A DNA stretch of 10,503 nucleotides, taken from Chitinophagaceae bacterium. Lineage in GTDB: Bacteria > Bacteroidota > Bacteroidia > Chitinophagales > Chitinophagaceae. A program made the position numbers and the translations under genes. The notes under the pieces are model-generated. The model saw only the letters and a list, made by a program, of their open reading frames with translations. It was not told the DNA's origin and did no database searches. Shown here piece after piece: positions 1-6,617 of the stretch (position 1 is the first letter of the stretch; every line of letters starts with the position of its first letter). Where the stretch lies: the NCBI GenBank assembly GCA_947472635.1, contig CANJDY010000071.1:1-10503 (forward strand), given 5' to 3'.

Positions 1-73
1 AAAAATTGCAGCCCACAATTACATCGCTAATCCATTTTTTGGTTTGATCTATTACTGATTGTACGTAGTCCAT
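1..73 (-). CDS. DUF1415 family protein, N-terminal fragment cut by window edge
   Basis: Only the first 24 codons are inside the window; the gene runs leftward out of it. The ATG is at 71-73 and the frame stays open to base 1. The visible protein begins MDYVQSVIDQTKKWISDV and continues IVGCNF. A tryptophan followed by a V-I/V-x-G-x-N segment close to the N-terminus resembles the start of DUF1415 proteins, where I recall a segment like KWxxxVVIGxNLCPFA; the fragment stops just before the CPFA part. DUF1415 proteins are small, cytoplasmic and of unknown function. The gene is divergent from the acylase gene, with a 204-bp gap between them. Identification rests on a short segment from memory, so it is tentative. 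Confidence 0.55.
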   Translation of the reverse strand, partial: MDYVQSVIDQTKKWISDVIVGCNF

Positions 74-277
74 TAAATAAACCTATTTGTATATAGTAAA
101 GCTAATTGTATTGTGTGGTACTTCGGTAATTGGCAAAACAAATTTCAAGTACGGCCTGTTTGAGTTACAACGATCCCGGCTGCTGGTTTCTTTAAACAGA
201 CAACTATCTACTTAAATATTTCATCCATTTGGGCATTTTATTTTAGGCTACCTGCCAGTTTTATTTTATTTTTCAGC
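74..277. other. Divergent intergenic region, DUF1415 gene / acylase
   Basis: This 204-bp gap separates two divergent genes and must contain their promoters. I see no exact TAnnTTTG motif on either strand. The nearest plus-strand candidate is TCCATTTG at about 224-231, one base off the consensus, roughly 45 bp before the acylase ATG. No hairpin terminator, repeat or additional coding frame is evident. The last 40 bases before the acylase are T-rich and lack a Shine-Dalgarno sequence. Confidence 0.5.
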
Positions 278-2329
278 ATGAAAAAATTTATACTGCTTTT
301 GCTATTGTTTTGCGAAGGGGCGTCTGCTCAAATCAACCCCGTTAACATTACCATCGCGCGGGATAGCTTTGGCGTTCCTCATATTTTTGCTCCTACCGAC
401 GCAGAGGTGGCTTATGGGCTTGCCTGGGCTCATGCCGAAGACGACTTCGCTACGCTACAATTAATGATCCTGTCCGGCAAAGCAAAGATGGCTTCCGCAC
501 TCGGAAAAAAAGGAGCACAAGCTGACTATGTCGTTAATCTTTTACGCTGTAGGCAACTAGTAGAAGACCAATGGAATACACTAAGCCCAGATTTTATTGC
601 ATTGGTAAACGGCTATGTACAAGGTTTAAATGCGTATGCAAAAGCACATCCTAAAGAAGTTACCTATAAAAAGGCCTTTCCTTTCAACAACAAGGAATAC
701 CTTACTGCTGGTCTTTTTTCTCTCAGCATTTTTTGTGGCGTAGACAGAACGCTACCCAAAATACTTGGCGGCAATATTGGTACTATTCCAGGATTTTCCT
801 CCGAAGGGTCAAATGCATTTGCTTTTCATCCCTCTAAGACCACTACCGGCGAAGCCTTCCTTGCCATTAATGCCCATCAACCAGTAGAAGGCCCCGTGGC
901 GTTTTATGAAGCCCATTTACAAAGTGAGCAAGGGTGGAACATTCTTGGTGGCCTATTTCCTGGAGCCTGCCTCGTATTTCATGGCACCAATGAAAACCTA
1001 GGCTGGGCCCATACCGTTAATAGTCCGGATATTATTGATGTATACCAACTACAGATGAATCCTGCCAATAACAATCAATATAAATTTGACGGCGAGTGGT
1101 TTGATCTAGAAGTTAGAAAAGCCCGAATGAAAATTAAAGGCATTCCCGTAGCCATTAGCAAAAAAGTGTACTGGAGTAAATATGGCGCAACCGTTAAAAC
1201 CAAAAAAGGGGTCTTCTCTATGCGACTTCCGGCCAATATGGATTGTAAGGCATTGGAAGAATGGTATCGAATGAATAAAGCCCGCAATTACACGGAGTTT
1301 TATAAAGCTGTTAGCATGACTAGTTTGCCCATGTTTAATATTGTGTATGCAGACCGATTTGATACCATCTTTTACATTAGCAATGCAAAACTTCCTTTGC
1401 GAAATGCCGACCCCGCCTATAACTGGAAAGGAACATTGCCTGGAAATACATCCGCCACACTGTGGACCAAATTTAAACCCGTTGCCGAATTGCCACAATA
1501 TACCAACCCTGCTTCTGGTTTTTTATATAACACCAACCATTCTCCCTTTATGGCTACTGATGAAAAATCTAATTTGAACCCTGCTAAGTATGACCTCAAA
1601 GACGGTTTTGAAACCTACAACAATAACCGCAGCCTTAGGGTTAATGAGTTAATGGTAGGGGTAGATAAAATGGACTATGAACATTTTAAAAAAATAAAGT
1701 TTGATCGGCAATATCCGGCACATTTCATGTTTCCATATGGCATCGATAGCTTGTTAAATTTAAGCGCCAACGAATACCCTTTGTTGAAAGAGGTAATTAC
1801 CCATCTGCAAGATTGGGATCACAAGGCGGTTGTTAATAGTAAGGGCGCGGCTGTTTTTTTATTAGCATATGACTATATCTCCAAGAAGCTTAAGAACGGG
1901 CCTACTAGAGAGCTTTCAAAAGCAGAAGGCGTGGAAACCTTTCAATATATTAATGATTATATGCTTAAAAATTTTGGTACGGTAGACCTTAATTTGGGTG
2001 ACATTCAGAAGCTAGCGCGGGGTGATGACGCAAGGCCTGGCGATGGTTTGCCAGATATTCTTGCTGCCGCATACAGTAAACCATATTTTAATGGAACAAA
2101 GAATATCACCACCGGTGATGCTTATATTTGTTTTGTTAGATATCCAAAATCAGGGCTCCCCATTATTGAATCCGTCAACACATTTGGAGCATCACAACAC
2201 CCAGATTCGCGACATTATAAAGACCAGATGGCCATGTTCCAAAACCAACAAACTAAACACATGACACTGGATAAAAAAGAAGTGTTACAGTTTGCAGAGA
2301 AAATTTATCATCCCCTGTTAGATAAATAA
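278..2329 (+). CDS. Penicillin acylase family protein (secreted Ntn hydrolase)
   Basis: This 683-residue protein belongs to the penicillin / acyl-homoserine-lactone acylase family, which hydrolyses amide bonds linking acyl groups to amines. It starts with a signal peptide (KK, then a run of hydrophobic residues, probable cut ASA-Q at 17/18), so it is exported, presumably to the periplasm. The family's opening motif is seen at about 24-38 (ITIARDSFGVPHIFA). The conserved Gly-Ser-Asn is G177-S178-N179 (GSNAF): by family knowledge the precursor is cut before Ser178, which becomes the N-terminal catalytic nucleophile of the beta chain. Other conserved points are the HTVN-PD-D-Y segment (245-256), NTNHSPF (418-424, probable catalytic Asn) and the C-terminal GASQHPDSRHYKDQ (637-650). 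The length suits the family and no frame break is seen. The real substrate cannot be read from sequence: beta-lactam, homoserine lactone or another N-acyl compound are all possible. The gene stands alone and ends at a strong terminator. Confidence 0.9.
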   Translation: MKKFILLLLLFCEGASAQINPVNITIARDSFGVPHIFAPTDAEVAYGLAWAHAEDDFATLQLMILSGKAKMASALGKKGAQADYVVNLLRCRQLVEDQWNTLSPDFIALVNGYVQGLNAYAKAHPKEVTYKKAFPFNNKEYLTAGLFSLSIFCGVDRTLPKILGGNIGTIPGFSSEGSNAFAFHPSKTTTGEAFLAINAHQPVEGPVAFYEAHLQSEQGWNILGGLFPGACLVFHGTNENLGWAHTVNSPDIIDVYQLQMNPANNNQYKFDGEWFDLEVRKARMKIKGIPVAISKKVYWSKYGATVKTKKGVFSMRLPANMDCKALEEWYRMNKARNYTEFYKAVSMTSLPMFNIVYADRFDTIFYISNAKLPLRNADPAYNWKGTLPGNTSATLWTKFKPVAELPQYTNPASGFLYNTNHSPFMATDEKSNLNPAKYDLKDGFETYNNNRSLRVNELMVGVDKMDYEHFKKIKFDRQYPAHFMFPYGIDSLLNLSANEYPLLKEVITHLQDWDHKAVVNSKGAAVFLLAYDYISKKLKNGPTRELSKAEGVETFQYINDYMLKNFGTVDLNLGDIQKLARGDDARPGDGLPDILAAAYSKPYFNGTKNITTGDAYICFVRYPKSGLPIIESVNTFGASQHPDSRHYKDQMAMFQNQQTKHMTLDKKEVLQFAEKIYHPLLDK

Positions 2330-2387
2330 TGGTTTTCCAATTTCAAAAACATTGCTTTTATAACAAGTTTTTTACCAATTGATAGAA

Positions 2388-2425
2388 TTAAAAATCCCCG
2401 CTGACATTTCAGCGGGGATTTTTAA
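2388..2425. terminator. Bidirectional rho-independent terminator
   Basis: A perfect inverted repeat has arms 2388-2404 and 2409-2425 (17 bp) around a CATT loop. The core is ATCCCCGCTGA / TCAGCGGGGAT, flanked by five A on the left and five T on the right. The structure therefore reads as a GC-rich hairpin followed by a T run on both strands. It lies between the convergent acylase (stop 2329) and DUF2911 gene (stop 2440) and should end both transcripts. Confidence 0.93.
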
Positions 2426-2439
2426 ATTAATTGCAATAA

Positions 2440-2958
2440 TTATTCTACACCAAAATCAACCTGCACGTCTCCCCAAAGCAAAGAAACAGTACCCGCGGTG
2501 CTGATTAAAAAAGTCATTTTTTCTGTGAATGCTTTAGACTTAACCGGCACCACTACAAAACGCAGGGCATCGTCTGTCTGGCTATAATTATCTGATCCCC
2601 ACAAGTTTGATTTCTTGTTTAAAATTACCGTCCATTCTTTTTCACCAGGTATGGTATACAGACCATATTTTCCAGCTTTTACTTTTTTTCCGGCAACGGT
2701 TACTTCTTTATTGACTTCGAAAACGGTCGCTTCGTTAGCTCCCGTCCTCCATAACTCTCCAAACGGAGCAATTTCTTTTCCAATAACCCTTCCTTTTACA
2801 GAGGGCTGGCTATAATTAATACTAATGGTTGCCCCCTTTTGGGTGGTAACGGTTACCGACGCTGGAGGACTTGGGCGTTTACTTTTATCTTGTGCACAAC
2901 CTGTCATTGCACTTAAAGAAATAGCAGTAATCGCAATTAATGATAGAATCTGTTTCAT
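2440..2958 (-). CDS. DUF2911 domain-containing lipoprotein
   Basis: This 172-residue protein is a predicted lipoprotein: a short hydrophobic leader (about 3-17) is followed by MTGC with Cys21 as the probable lipidated residue. The rest matches my knowledge of DUF2911, a domain common in Bacteroidota with no established biochemical role. Diagnostic segments are VKGRVIGKEIAPFGELWRTG (54-73), followed directly by ANEAT, then AGKYGLYTIPGEKEWTVILN (95-114) and a beta-rich C-terminus. Many family members are longer because of a C-terminal TPR part; this one has only the DUF2911 domain. The ATG at 2956-2958 gives a proper signal peptide. It converges on the acylase gene and follows the cupin gene on the same strand after 112 bp, with a possible weak terminator between, so co-transcription is doubtful. 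Confidence 0.85.
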   Translation of the reverse strand: MKQILSLIAITAISLSAMTGCAQDKSKRPSPPASVTVTTQKGATISINYSQPSVKGRVIGKEIAPFGELWRTGANEATVFEVNKEVTVAGKKVKAGKYGLYTIPGEKEWTVILNKKSNLWGSDNYSQTDDALRFVVVPVKSKAFTEKMTFLISTAGTVSLLWGDVQVDFGVE

Positions 2959-3016
2959 ACTTTTTTTAAGGTTAAATTTATTAAAATTGTGTCTACTCCT
3001 GTGTAAAAAATGACAA

Positions 3017-3034
3017 ATGGAATTATTATTCCAT
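3017..3034 (-). terminator. Possible weak terminator after the cupin gene
   Basis: A 7-bp stem ATGGAAT / ATTCCAT surrounds a 4-base loop. Read on the minus strand, 36 bases after the cupin stop codon, the hairpin is followed by TTTGTCATTTTTT. The stem is AT-rich and the T tract is interrupted, so this would be a weak terminator at best. Confidence 0.35.
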
Positions 3035-3070
3035 AAACAAAGCCAAGCACCGATTGTTGGATTATGCTAA

Positions 3071-3589
3071 CTATCTTCCAAAATCATCCTGCACCCTTAC
3101 AATATCATCTTCATCGCTTGGGTTAGCCGGATCGGTATGTCGCCAAATTTCTGCAATTACTCCCCATCCACCTGTAAGCCCAATAAGACGGTGGCGCTCT
3201 CCCTGCTTTAGCTGTACAATATCTCCAATAGTTAGATGGCTGGTTTCCTTTTCCTCATCATCGTCGCTGGTTATCACCCCGGCAACACCACCAATCAGTT
3301 TCCAAATTTCAGCCCGGCGATGGTGATATTGCCAGCTCAGCCTTTTTTCTGGGGCTACCACCAATATTTTGGGGCTTAATTTACCCGCTATTGTCAAATC
3401 AGCCTTGGTAAGATGAGGAAAATATAGCGCTATGAACTTTTCTGCATCTGTCTCATCTAGTACAAAAAACCCTCCCCAAGGTCGTGAAATATCTTGTTTG
3501 TCTACCCCAATAGCTTGCTGTTGCAAATAGGCCGCAACCTTATCAAACACAAACTCTTTGGTTGTTTCAGCTGAAAAATTAAGTAACAT
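3071..3589 (-). CDS. Cupin protein, type II mannose-6-phosphate isomerase (ManC C-terminal domain)-like
   Basis: This 172-residue cytoplasmic protein resembles the cupin isomerase domain of bifunctional ManC / type II phosphomannose isomerase, but lacks the nucleotidyltransferase part. Visible signatures are RPWGGFFVLDE (36-46), SWQYHHRRAEIW (85-96; H89/H90 and E94 as likely metal ligands), QGERHRL (129-135; H133 as the second-motif ligand) and the C-terminal DEDDIVRVQDDFGR (159-172), close to the EDDIVRFEDRYGR ending of ManC. About 60 N-terminal residues precede the cupin core, and an acidic insertion (SDDDEEKE, 108-115) sits in the barrel. Small Bacteroidota proteins of this type are often labelled phosphoheptose isomerase or mannose-6-phosphate isomerase; the true sugar substrate is not known from sequence. 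It lies downstream of mnmG on the same strand after 109 bp. Confidence 0.75.
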   Translation of the reverse strand: MLLNFSAETTKEFVFDKVAAYLQQQAIGVDKQDISRPWGGFFVLDETDAEKFIALYFPHLTKADLTIAGKLSPKILVVAPEKRLSWQYHHRRAEIWKLIGGVAGVITSDDDEEKETSHLTIGDIVQLKQGERHRLIGLTGGWGVIAEIWRHTDPANPSDEDDIVRVQDDFGR

Positions 3590-3675
3590 ATTGTTTGAAA
3601 AATACTTTTTTGATTATAAAATTTTGTGTAAAATAACCTTTGTCCATAGCAGCTGGCGCACAACTAATTGTAAAT

Positions 3676-3693
3676 CAGTCACTTGCGTGGCTG
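3676..3693 (-). other. Small hairpin just after mnmG stop
   Basis: On the minus strand, 5 bases after the mnmG stop codon, CAGCCAC and GTGACTG can pair around a GCAA (GNRA-type) loop, with one C-A mismatch; on the plus strand the same position is a G-U wobble. No T run follows, so it is not a standard intrinsic terminator. It could be a 3' stabilising structure or chance. Confidence 0.25.
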
Positions 3694-3698
3694 TCGGG

Positions 3699-5567
3699 TT
3701 ATCTTCCCATAAACACCATTAATATCTGAACGTCACTTGGGTTAACGCCAGAAATACGCGAAGCTTGTCCCAAAGTTCGGGGTCTGATTTTTGTAAATTT
3801 CTGTCTAGCCTCATTGCTTAGTGAAACTAATTTATCATAATTAAATTTTTCTGGAATCAAAAGATCTTCTAGCTGACTCATTTTTAATACCAGCTCCCTT
3901 TCTTTGTCTATATACGTTTCGTACTTCGTCAAAATTTCTACCTGTTCTAGTGTTTCTCGATCAAACTCATGTAAGGCCATTTGTAATGCGGGAACAGCTG
4001 AAACCATATCAGCCAGTGCAATATTTGGCCTTAACAATATTTGTACGGCCTTTTGCTTAGTTGCAATTACCGCAGAATTCATTGTTTCTAACAATGGATT
4101 GATCTCATCCGGTTCCAAAGAAAGCTTACCCAACGCCTCTTTTGCCAAGACAAAAGATGCTGATTTAACCCTAACCCTATCCATTCTTTCCTGTGAAGCC
4201 AGCCCTAAACGATAACTAATTTCTGTTAGTCTGGTATCTGCATTATCTTGACGTAACAAGGTCCTGAATTCCGCCCTACTAGTAAACATGCGATATGGCT
4301 CGTCTGTTCCTTTATTAATAAGGTCGTCTATCAACACACCAATATAAGCCTCGCTTCTTTTTAACACAAGCGGTTCTCCATTATTGGCCTTTTGGTGAGC
4401 ATTGATTCCTGCCATAAGCCCTTGACAAGCAGCCTCTTCATAACCGGTGGTGCCATTTATTTGACCTGCAAAAAACAAGTTTTTAATTCCTTTTGTTTCG
4501 AGGCTAAACTTTAACTGGGTGGGCGGAAAGAAATCATATTCAATTGCATAACCGGGCCTAAACATTTTACAATTCTCGAAACCTGGAACTAGCCGAAGCG
4601 CCTTGTGCTGAACATCTTCGGGCAAAGAAGAAGAAAAGCCATTTACGTAAATCTCTACTGTATTAAAACCTTCTGGTTCTACAAACAATTGGTGACGGTC
4701 TCTTTCTGCAAAACGATTAATTTTATCTTCAATACTTGGACAATACCTAGGACCTGTTCCTTGAATACGGCCTTGAAACATCGGACTTTTCTCAAATCCG
4801 GTTTTTAATACCTCGTGGACAGCACTATTGGTATAAGTAATCCAACAGCTTTTTTGTTGATTGGCTGAAATCTTCGGTATATCAAGGTAACTAAAGCCCA
4901 CAATATCATCATCCCCTCTTTGCTCCTCCATTTTTGAATAATCAAGACTTCGACCATCCAGCCTTGCGGGGGTTCCTGTTTTTAATCGATCGCTTTCAAA
5001 ACCCAGGGAAACCAACTGCTCCGTTATGCCCGTTGCCGCCCTTTCTGCCATTCTTCCTCCACCCAACTGCTTTTCTCCAATATGTATAATGCCATTTAAA
5101 AACGTCCCATTGGTTAAGACAACCGATTTTGCCTTTATTTCATTTCCCATTCCCGTCTTAACCCCAAAAACCTTATCTCCTTTTACGAGTAAACCAACCA
5201 CCATGTCTTGGTAAAAGTCAACATTAGCGGTATTCTCTAGCATCTCTCTCCAGGTTGAAGCAAACAACATTCGGTCGCTTTGTGCACGGGGGCTCCACAT
5301 TGCGGGGCCTTTTGACCGGTTTAACATCCTAAACTGAATCATACTTCTATCGGTAACAATGCCACTATACCCCCCCATCGCATCTATTTCCCTAACTATC
5401 TGGCCTTTTGCAATACCCCCCATCGCTGGATTACAGCTCATTTGGGCAATAGTTTGCATATTCATTGTTACCAATAACACTTTACTGCCCATATTGGCGG
5501 CAGCGGCAGCGGCTTCACAGCCAGCATGTCCCGCTCCAACTACTATTATATCGTATTCTTTAAACAT
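3699..5567 (-). CDS. mnmG: tRNA uridine-5-carboxymethylaminomethyl(34) synthesis enzyme MnmG (GidA)
   Basis: MnmG works with the GTPase MnmE to add a carboxymethylaminomethyl group to U34 of certain tRNAs, using FAD and methylene-tetrahydrofolate, and so tunes wobble decoding. The 622-residue length is normal. Landmarks are the Rossmann FAD motif GAGHAGCEAA (11-20), SCNPAMGGIAKGQIVREIDA (44-63), LTNGTFLNG (151-159), LKTGTPARLDGR (195-206), GTGPRYCPSIEDKINRF (270-286, with conserved Cys276), the second FAD-contact region LFFAGQINGTTGYEEAACQG (364-383) and the C-terminal helical MnmE/tRNA-binding part ending in RISGVNPSDVQILMVFMGR. The ATG at 5565-5567 places the FAD motif correctly. A -7-like TATCTTTG ends only 7 bases before this ATG, so the mRNA may be nearly leaderless. 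Two parS-like palindromes lie 97-155 bp upstream, which fits the frequent origin-proximal position of gidA. MnmE is not in the window. Confidence 0.98.
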   Translation of the reverse strand: MFKEYDIIVVGAGHAGCEAAAAAANMGSKVLLVTMNMQTIAQMSCNPAMGGIAKGQIVREIDAMGGYSGIVTDRSMIQFRMLNRSKGPAMWSPRAQSDRMLFASTWREMLENTANVDFYQDMVVGLLVKGDKVFGVKTGMGNEIKAKSVVLTNGTFLNGIIHIGEKQLGGGRMAERAATGITEQLVSLGFESDRLKTGTPARLDGRSLDYSKMEEQRGDDDIVGFSYLDIPKISANQQKSCWITYTNSAVHEVLKTGFEKSPMFQGRIQGTGPRYCPSIEDKINRFAERDRHQLFVEPEGFNTVEIYVNGFSSSLPEDVQHKALRLVPGFENCKMFRPGYAIEYDFFPPTQLKFSLETKGIKNLFFAGQINGTTGYEEAACQGLMAGINAHQKANNGEPLVLKRSEAYIGVLIDDLINKGTDEPYRMFTSRAEFRTLLRQDNADTRLTEISYRLGLASQERMDRVRVKSASFVLAKEALGKLSLEPDEINPLLETMNSAVIATKQKAVQILLRPNIALADMVSAVPALQMALHEFDRETLEQVEILTKYETYIDKERELVLKMSQLEDLLIPEKFNYDKLVSLSNEARQKFTKIRPRTLGQASRISGVNPSDVQILMVFMGR

Positions 5568-5574
5568 TCGGTCG

Positions 5575-5582
5575 CAAAGATA
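5575..5582 (-). promoter_or_regulatory. Putative mnmG -7 promoter element (TATCTTTG)
   Basis: Read on the minus strand this is TATCTTTG, an exact match to the Bacteroidota sigma-A -7 consensus TAnnTTTG. It ends 7 bases before the mnmG ATG. I find no clear TTTG -33 element about 19 bases further upstream. If it is the promoter, transcription would start at or within a few bases of the start codon. Confidence 0.5.
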
Positions 5583-5663
5583 CCCATTTCGGTTTTATTA
5601 GAAAAGGTAACAACTTGTTTATAACAACGGGTCTCGCTAGTTTGAGTGGAGGTTTTATATAGT

Positions 5664-5679
5664 TGTTCCACGTGGAACA
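5664..5679. promoter_or_regulatory. parS-like ParB-binding site, copy 1
   Basis: TGTTCCACGTGGAACA is a perfect 16-bp palindrome. It differs at one base from one form of the Bacillus subtilis parS consensus (TGTTNCACGTGAAACA) and has the TGTTCCACGTGGAAC core of Pseudomonas parS sites. It is intergenic, upstream of mnmG. By established knowledge such sites load ParB for chromosome segregation and cluster around the replication origin. Confidence 0.85.
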
Positions 5680-5706
5680 GTTGTGTATATATAGAATAGC
5701 AAAGGC

Positions 5707-5722
5707 TGTTCCACGTGGAACA
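5707..5722. promoter_or_regulatory. parS-like ParB-binding site, copy 2
   Basis: This is a second exact copy of TGTTCCACGTGGAACA, starting 43 bp after the first, about four helical turns, so both sites face the same side of the DNA. The 27-bp spacer is AT-rich. Bases outside the 16-bp core differ between copies, so conservation is limited to the ParB-recognition palindrome rather than to a longer duplication. Confidence 0.85.
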
Positions 5723-5753
5723 TTATTAGAACAAGAGCAGGGAGCTAGCGGTA

Positions 5754-6176
5754 TTAATTAAAATATTTGGCGAGATAATAATCTTCTTTAGAAGTCATAA
5801 TAATCTTGTCTTTCTTTCTTTTGTCTTTATAGCCACAAAGGTGTAGGGCTCCGTGGAACAAAAGCCTATGAAGCTCGTTGTTAATTGTAACCTTGTTTTT
5901 GTTGGCATTTTCACGAATGCGGTCTGTACTAATATAAATTTCTCCCACGATTGGGGCGCCTAGCTCAGCAAGAGAAAAGGTAATAATATCGGTATAATCA
6001 TCGTGACCAAGAAACTCTAGATTAATGGCGTGTAAATATTTGTCGGTACAAAAAATATAACTTAGGGTAGAAAGGGGCTTTTTCTCATCGGAAAAAATAT
6101 CAGACAACTGCTCTTTTACCTTAATTCGTTTGGATAGACCGATAAGGGTGTCGTTAAAAAAAAATTTAATTTTCAT
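5754..6176 (-). CDS. ybeY: Endoribonuclease YbeY (16S rRNA maturation)
   Basis: YbeY is a metal-dependent single-strand endoribonuclease needed for 16S rRNA 3' end maturation and 70S ribosome quality control. The start chosen here (ATG 6174-6176) gives 140 residues beginning MKIKFFFND, like other Bacteroidota YbeY. In-frame ATG at 6185 and GTG at 6215 would add 3 or 13 residues that do not resemble the family. Landmarks are INLEFLGHDDYTDIITF (51-67), GEIYIS (78-83) and the metal motif HGALHLCGYKD (108-118). H108 and H112 are two of the three usual zinc ligands; the third, His in GYDH, is replaced by Asp118. I recall the same GYKD form in other Bacteroidota, so it is probably functional. It lies upstream of mnmG on the same strand, separated by 186 bp holding two parS-like sites, and is divergent from feoA. 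Confidence 0.92.
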   Translation of the reverse strand: MKIKFFFNDTLIGLSKRIKVKEQLSDIFSDEKKPLSTLSYIFCTDKYLHAINLEFLGHDDYTDIITFSLAELGAPIVGEIYISTDRIRENANKNKVTINNELHRLLFHGALHLCGYKDKRKKDKIIMTSKEDYYLAKYFN

Positions 6177-6220
6177 TGTAAACATAATTAAGAATAAATT
6201 CGGAAAGGGGTCCACTTAAT

Positions 6221-6319
6221 GTGATAACAAAGAAACCAAAAATAGTAATCACGGGGGCTGGTAAAAACAATCAAATTCAAGGAATTATTTCAAATATCGA
6301 AATTATCAAACAATTCTGA
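6221..6319 (+). other. Short open frame resembling a Rossmann-fold start (possible remnant)
   Basis: Between divergent ybeY and feoA a plus-strand frame is open from 6188 to a TGA at 6317-6319. From the GTG at 6221 it reads MITKKPKIVITGAGKNNQIQ and ends 12 residues later. KPKIVITGAG resembles the beginning of short-chain dehydrogenase or epimerase proteins, but the rest does not continue that fold. It may be a decayed fragment or chance. It overlaps the region that must hold the ybeY and feoA promoters, so I do not call it a gene. Confidence 0.15.
6237..6244 (-). promoter_or_regulatory. Possible ybeY -7 element (TATTTTTG)
   Basis: The minus strand reads TATTTTTG, matching TAnnTTTG, 60 bases upstream of the ybeY start used here. 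A possible TTG -33 element lies 23 bases upstream, a little further than the usual spacing of about 19. In AT-rich DNA this may be chance. Confidence 0.25.
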
Positions 6320-6323
6320 ATGA

Positions 6324-6331
6324 TACCTTTG
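6324..6331 (+). promoter_or_regulatory. Putative feoA-nadD -7 promoter element (TACCTTTG)
   Basis: TACCTTTG is an exact match to the Bacteroidota -7 consensus TAnnTTTG, 19 bases before the feoA ATG. That predicts a very short leader. No good TTTG -33 element is seen at the expected distance. Confidence 0.5.
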
Positions 6332-6350
6332 TAGTAAATAAGACAAAGCA

Positions 6351-6578
6351 ATGGAGCGGAGACTTTCGGAAATAGCAGTAGGCAAAACGGTTTTGATTAA
6401 ACACTTTGAAAAAGACGAAATCTTTTTAAAGCTGATGGAAATGGGATGTGTTCCAGGAGAGGTTATAATGATTGACCAGGTGGCGCCGCTGGGAGATCCT
6501 ATTTCTATATTGGTGGCAGGTTATCATTTAAGCCTTCGATTAAATGAAGCAGAAAACATTTGGGTGGAAGAAATTTAA
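6351..6578 (+). CDS. feoA: FeoA family protein (ferrous iron transport accessory)
   Basis: This 75-residue protein has the size and pattern of a stand-alone FeoA, an SH3-like domain that associates with the FeoB Fe(II) transporter at the cytoplasmic face. The family pattern is visible as LSEIAVGKTVLIKHF (5-19), LKLMEMGCVPGEVIMI (27-42) and PLGDPISILVAGYHLSLR (46-63), ending with an acidic stretch. In many Bacteroidota feoA precedes or is fused to feoB; here the next gene is nadD, 39 bp downstream on the same strand, and no feoB is in the window. It may act with a FeoB encoded elsewhere or have another role. A TACCTTTG -7 motif lies just upstream. No Shine-Dalgarno sequence is visible. Confidence 0.85.
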   Translation: MERRLSEIAVGKTVLIKHFEKDEIFLKLMEMGCVPGEVIMIDQVAPLGDPISILVAGYHLSLRLNEAENIWVEEI

Positions 6579-6617
6579 AAAATTATAATTAGCTGACAAT
6601 CAATTAGTTACACACAA

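Noticed and set aside
1106..1498. Long minus-strand open frame within the acylase gene
   Set aside because: It is antisense to a well-supported gene, has no recognisable domain, and its composition is explained by the codons of the acylase.
3645..3720. tRNA-like stretch: AGCTGGCGCA resembling a D-arm, then an anticodon-like arm with loop TTGTAAA, and a downstream ACACCA
   Set aside because: No acceptor stem pairs, the anticodon stem has a mismatch, the T-loop is degenerate (no TTCGA), and the right part lies inside the mnmG coding end. Judged coincidental or at most a relic.
5568..5753. Possible replication origin (oriC) beside the parS-like sites
   Set aside because: I see no DnaA boxes (TTATCCACA or close variants) and no clear AT-rich unwinding repeats. 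Near-matches such as TGTGGATGG lie inside nadD.
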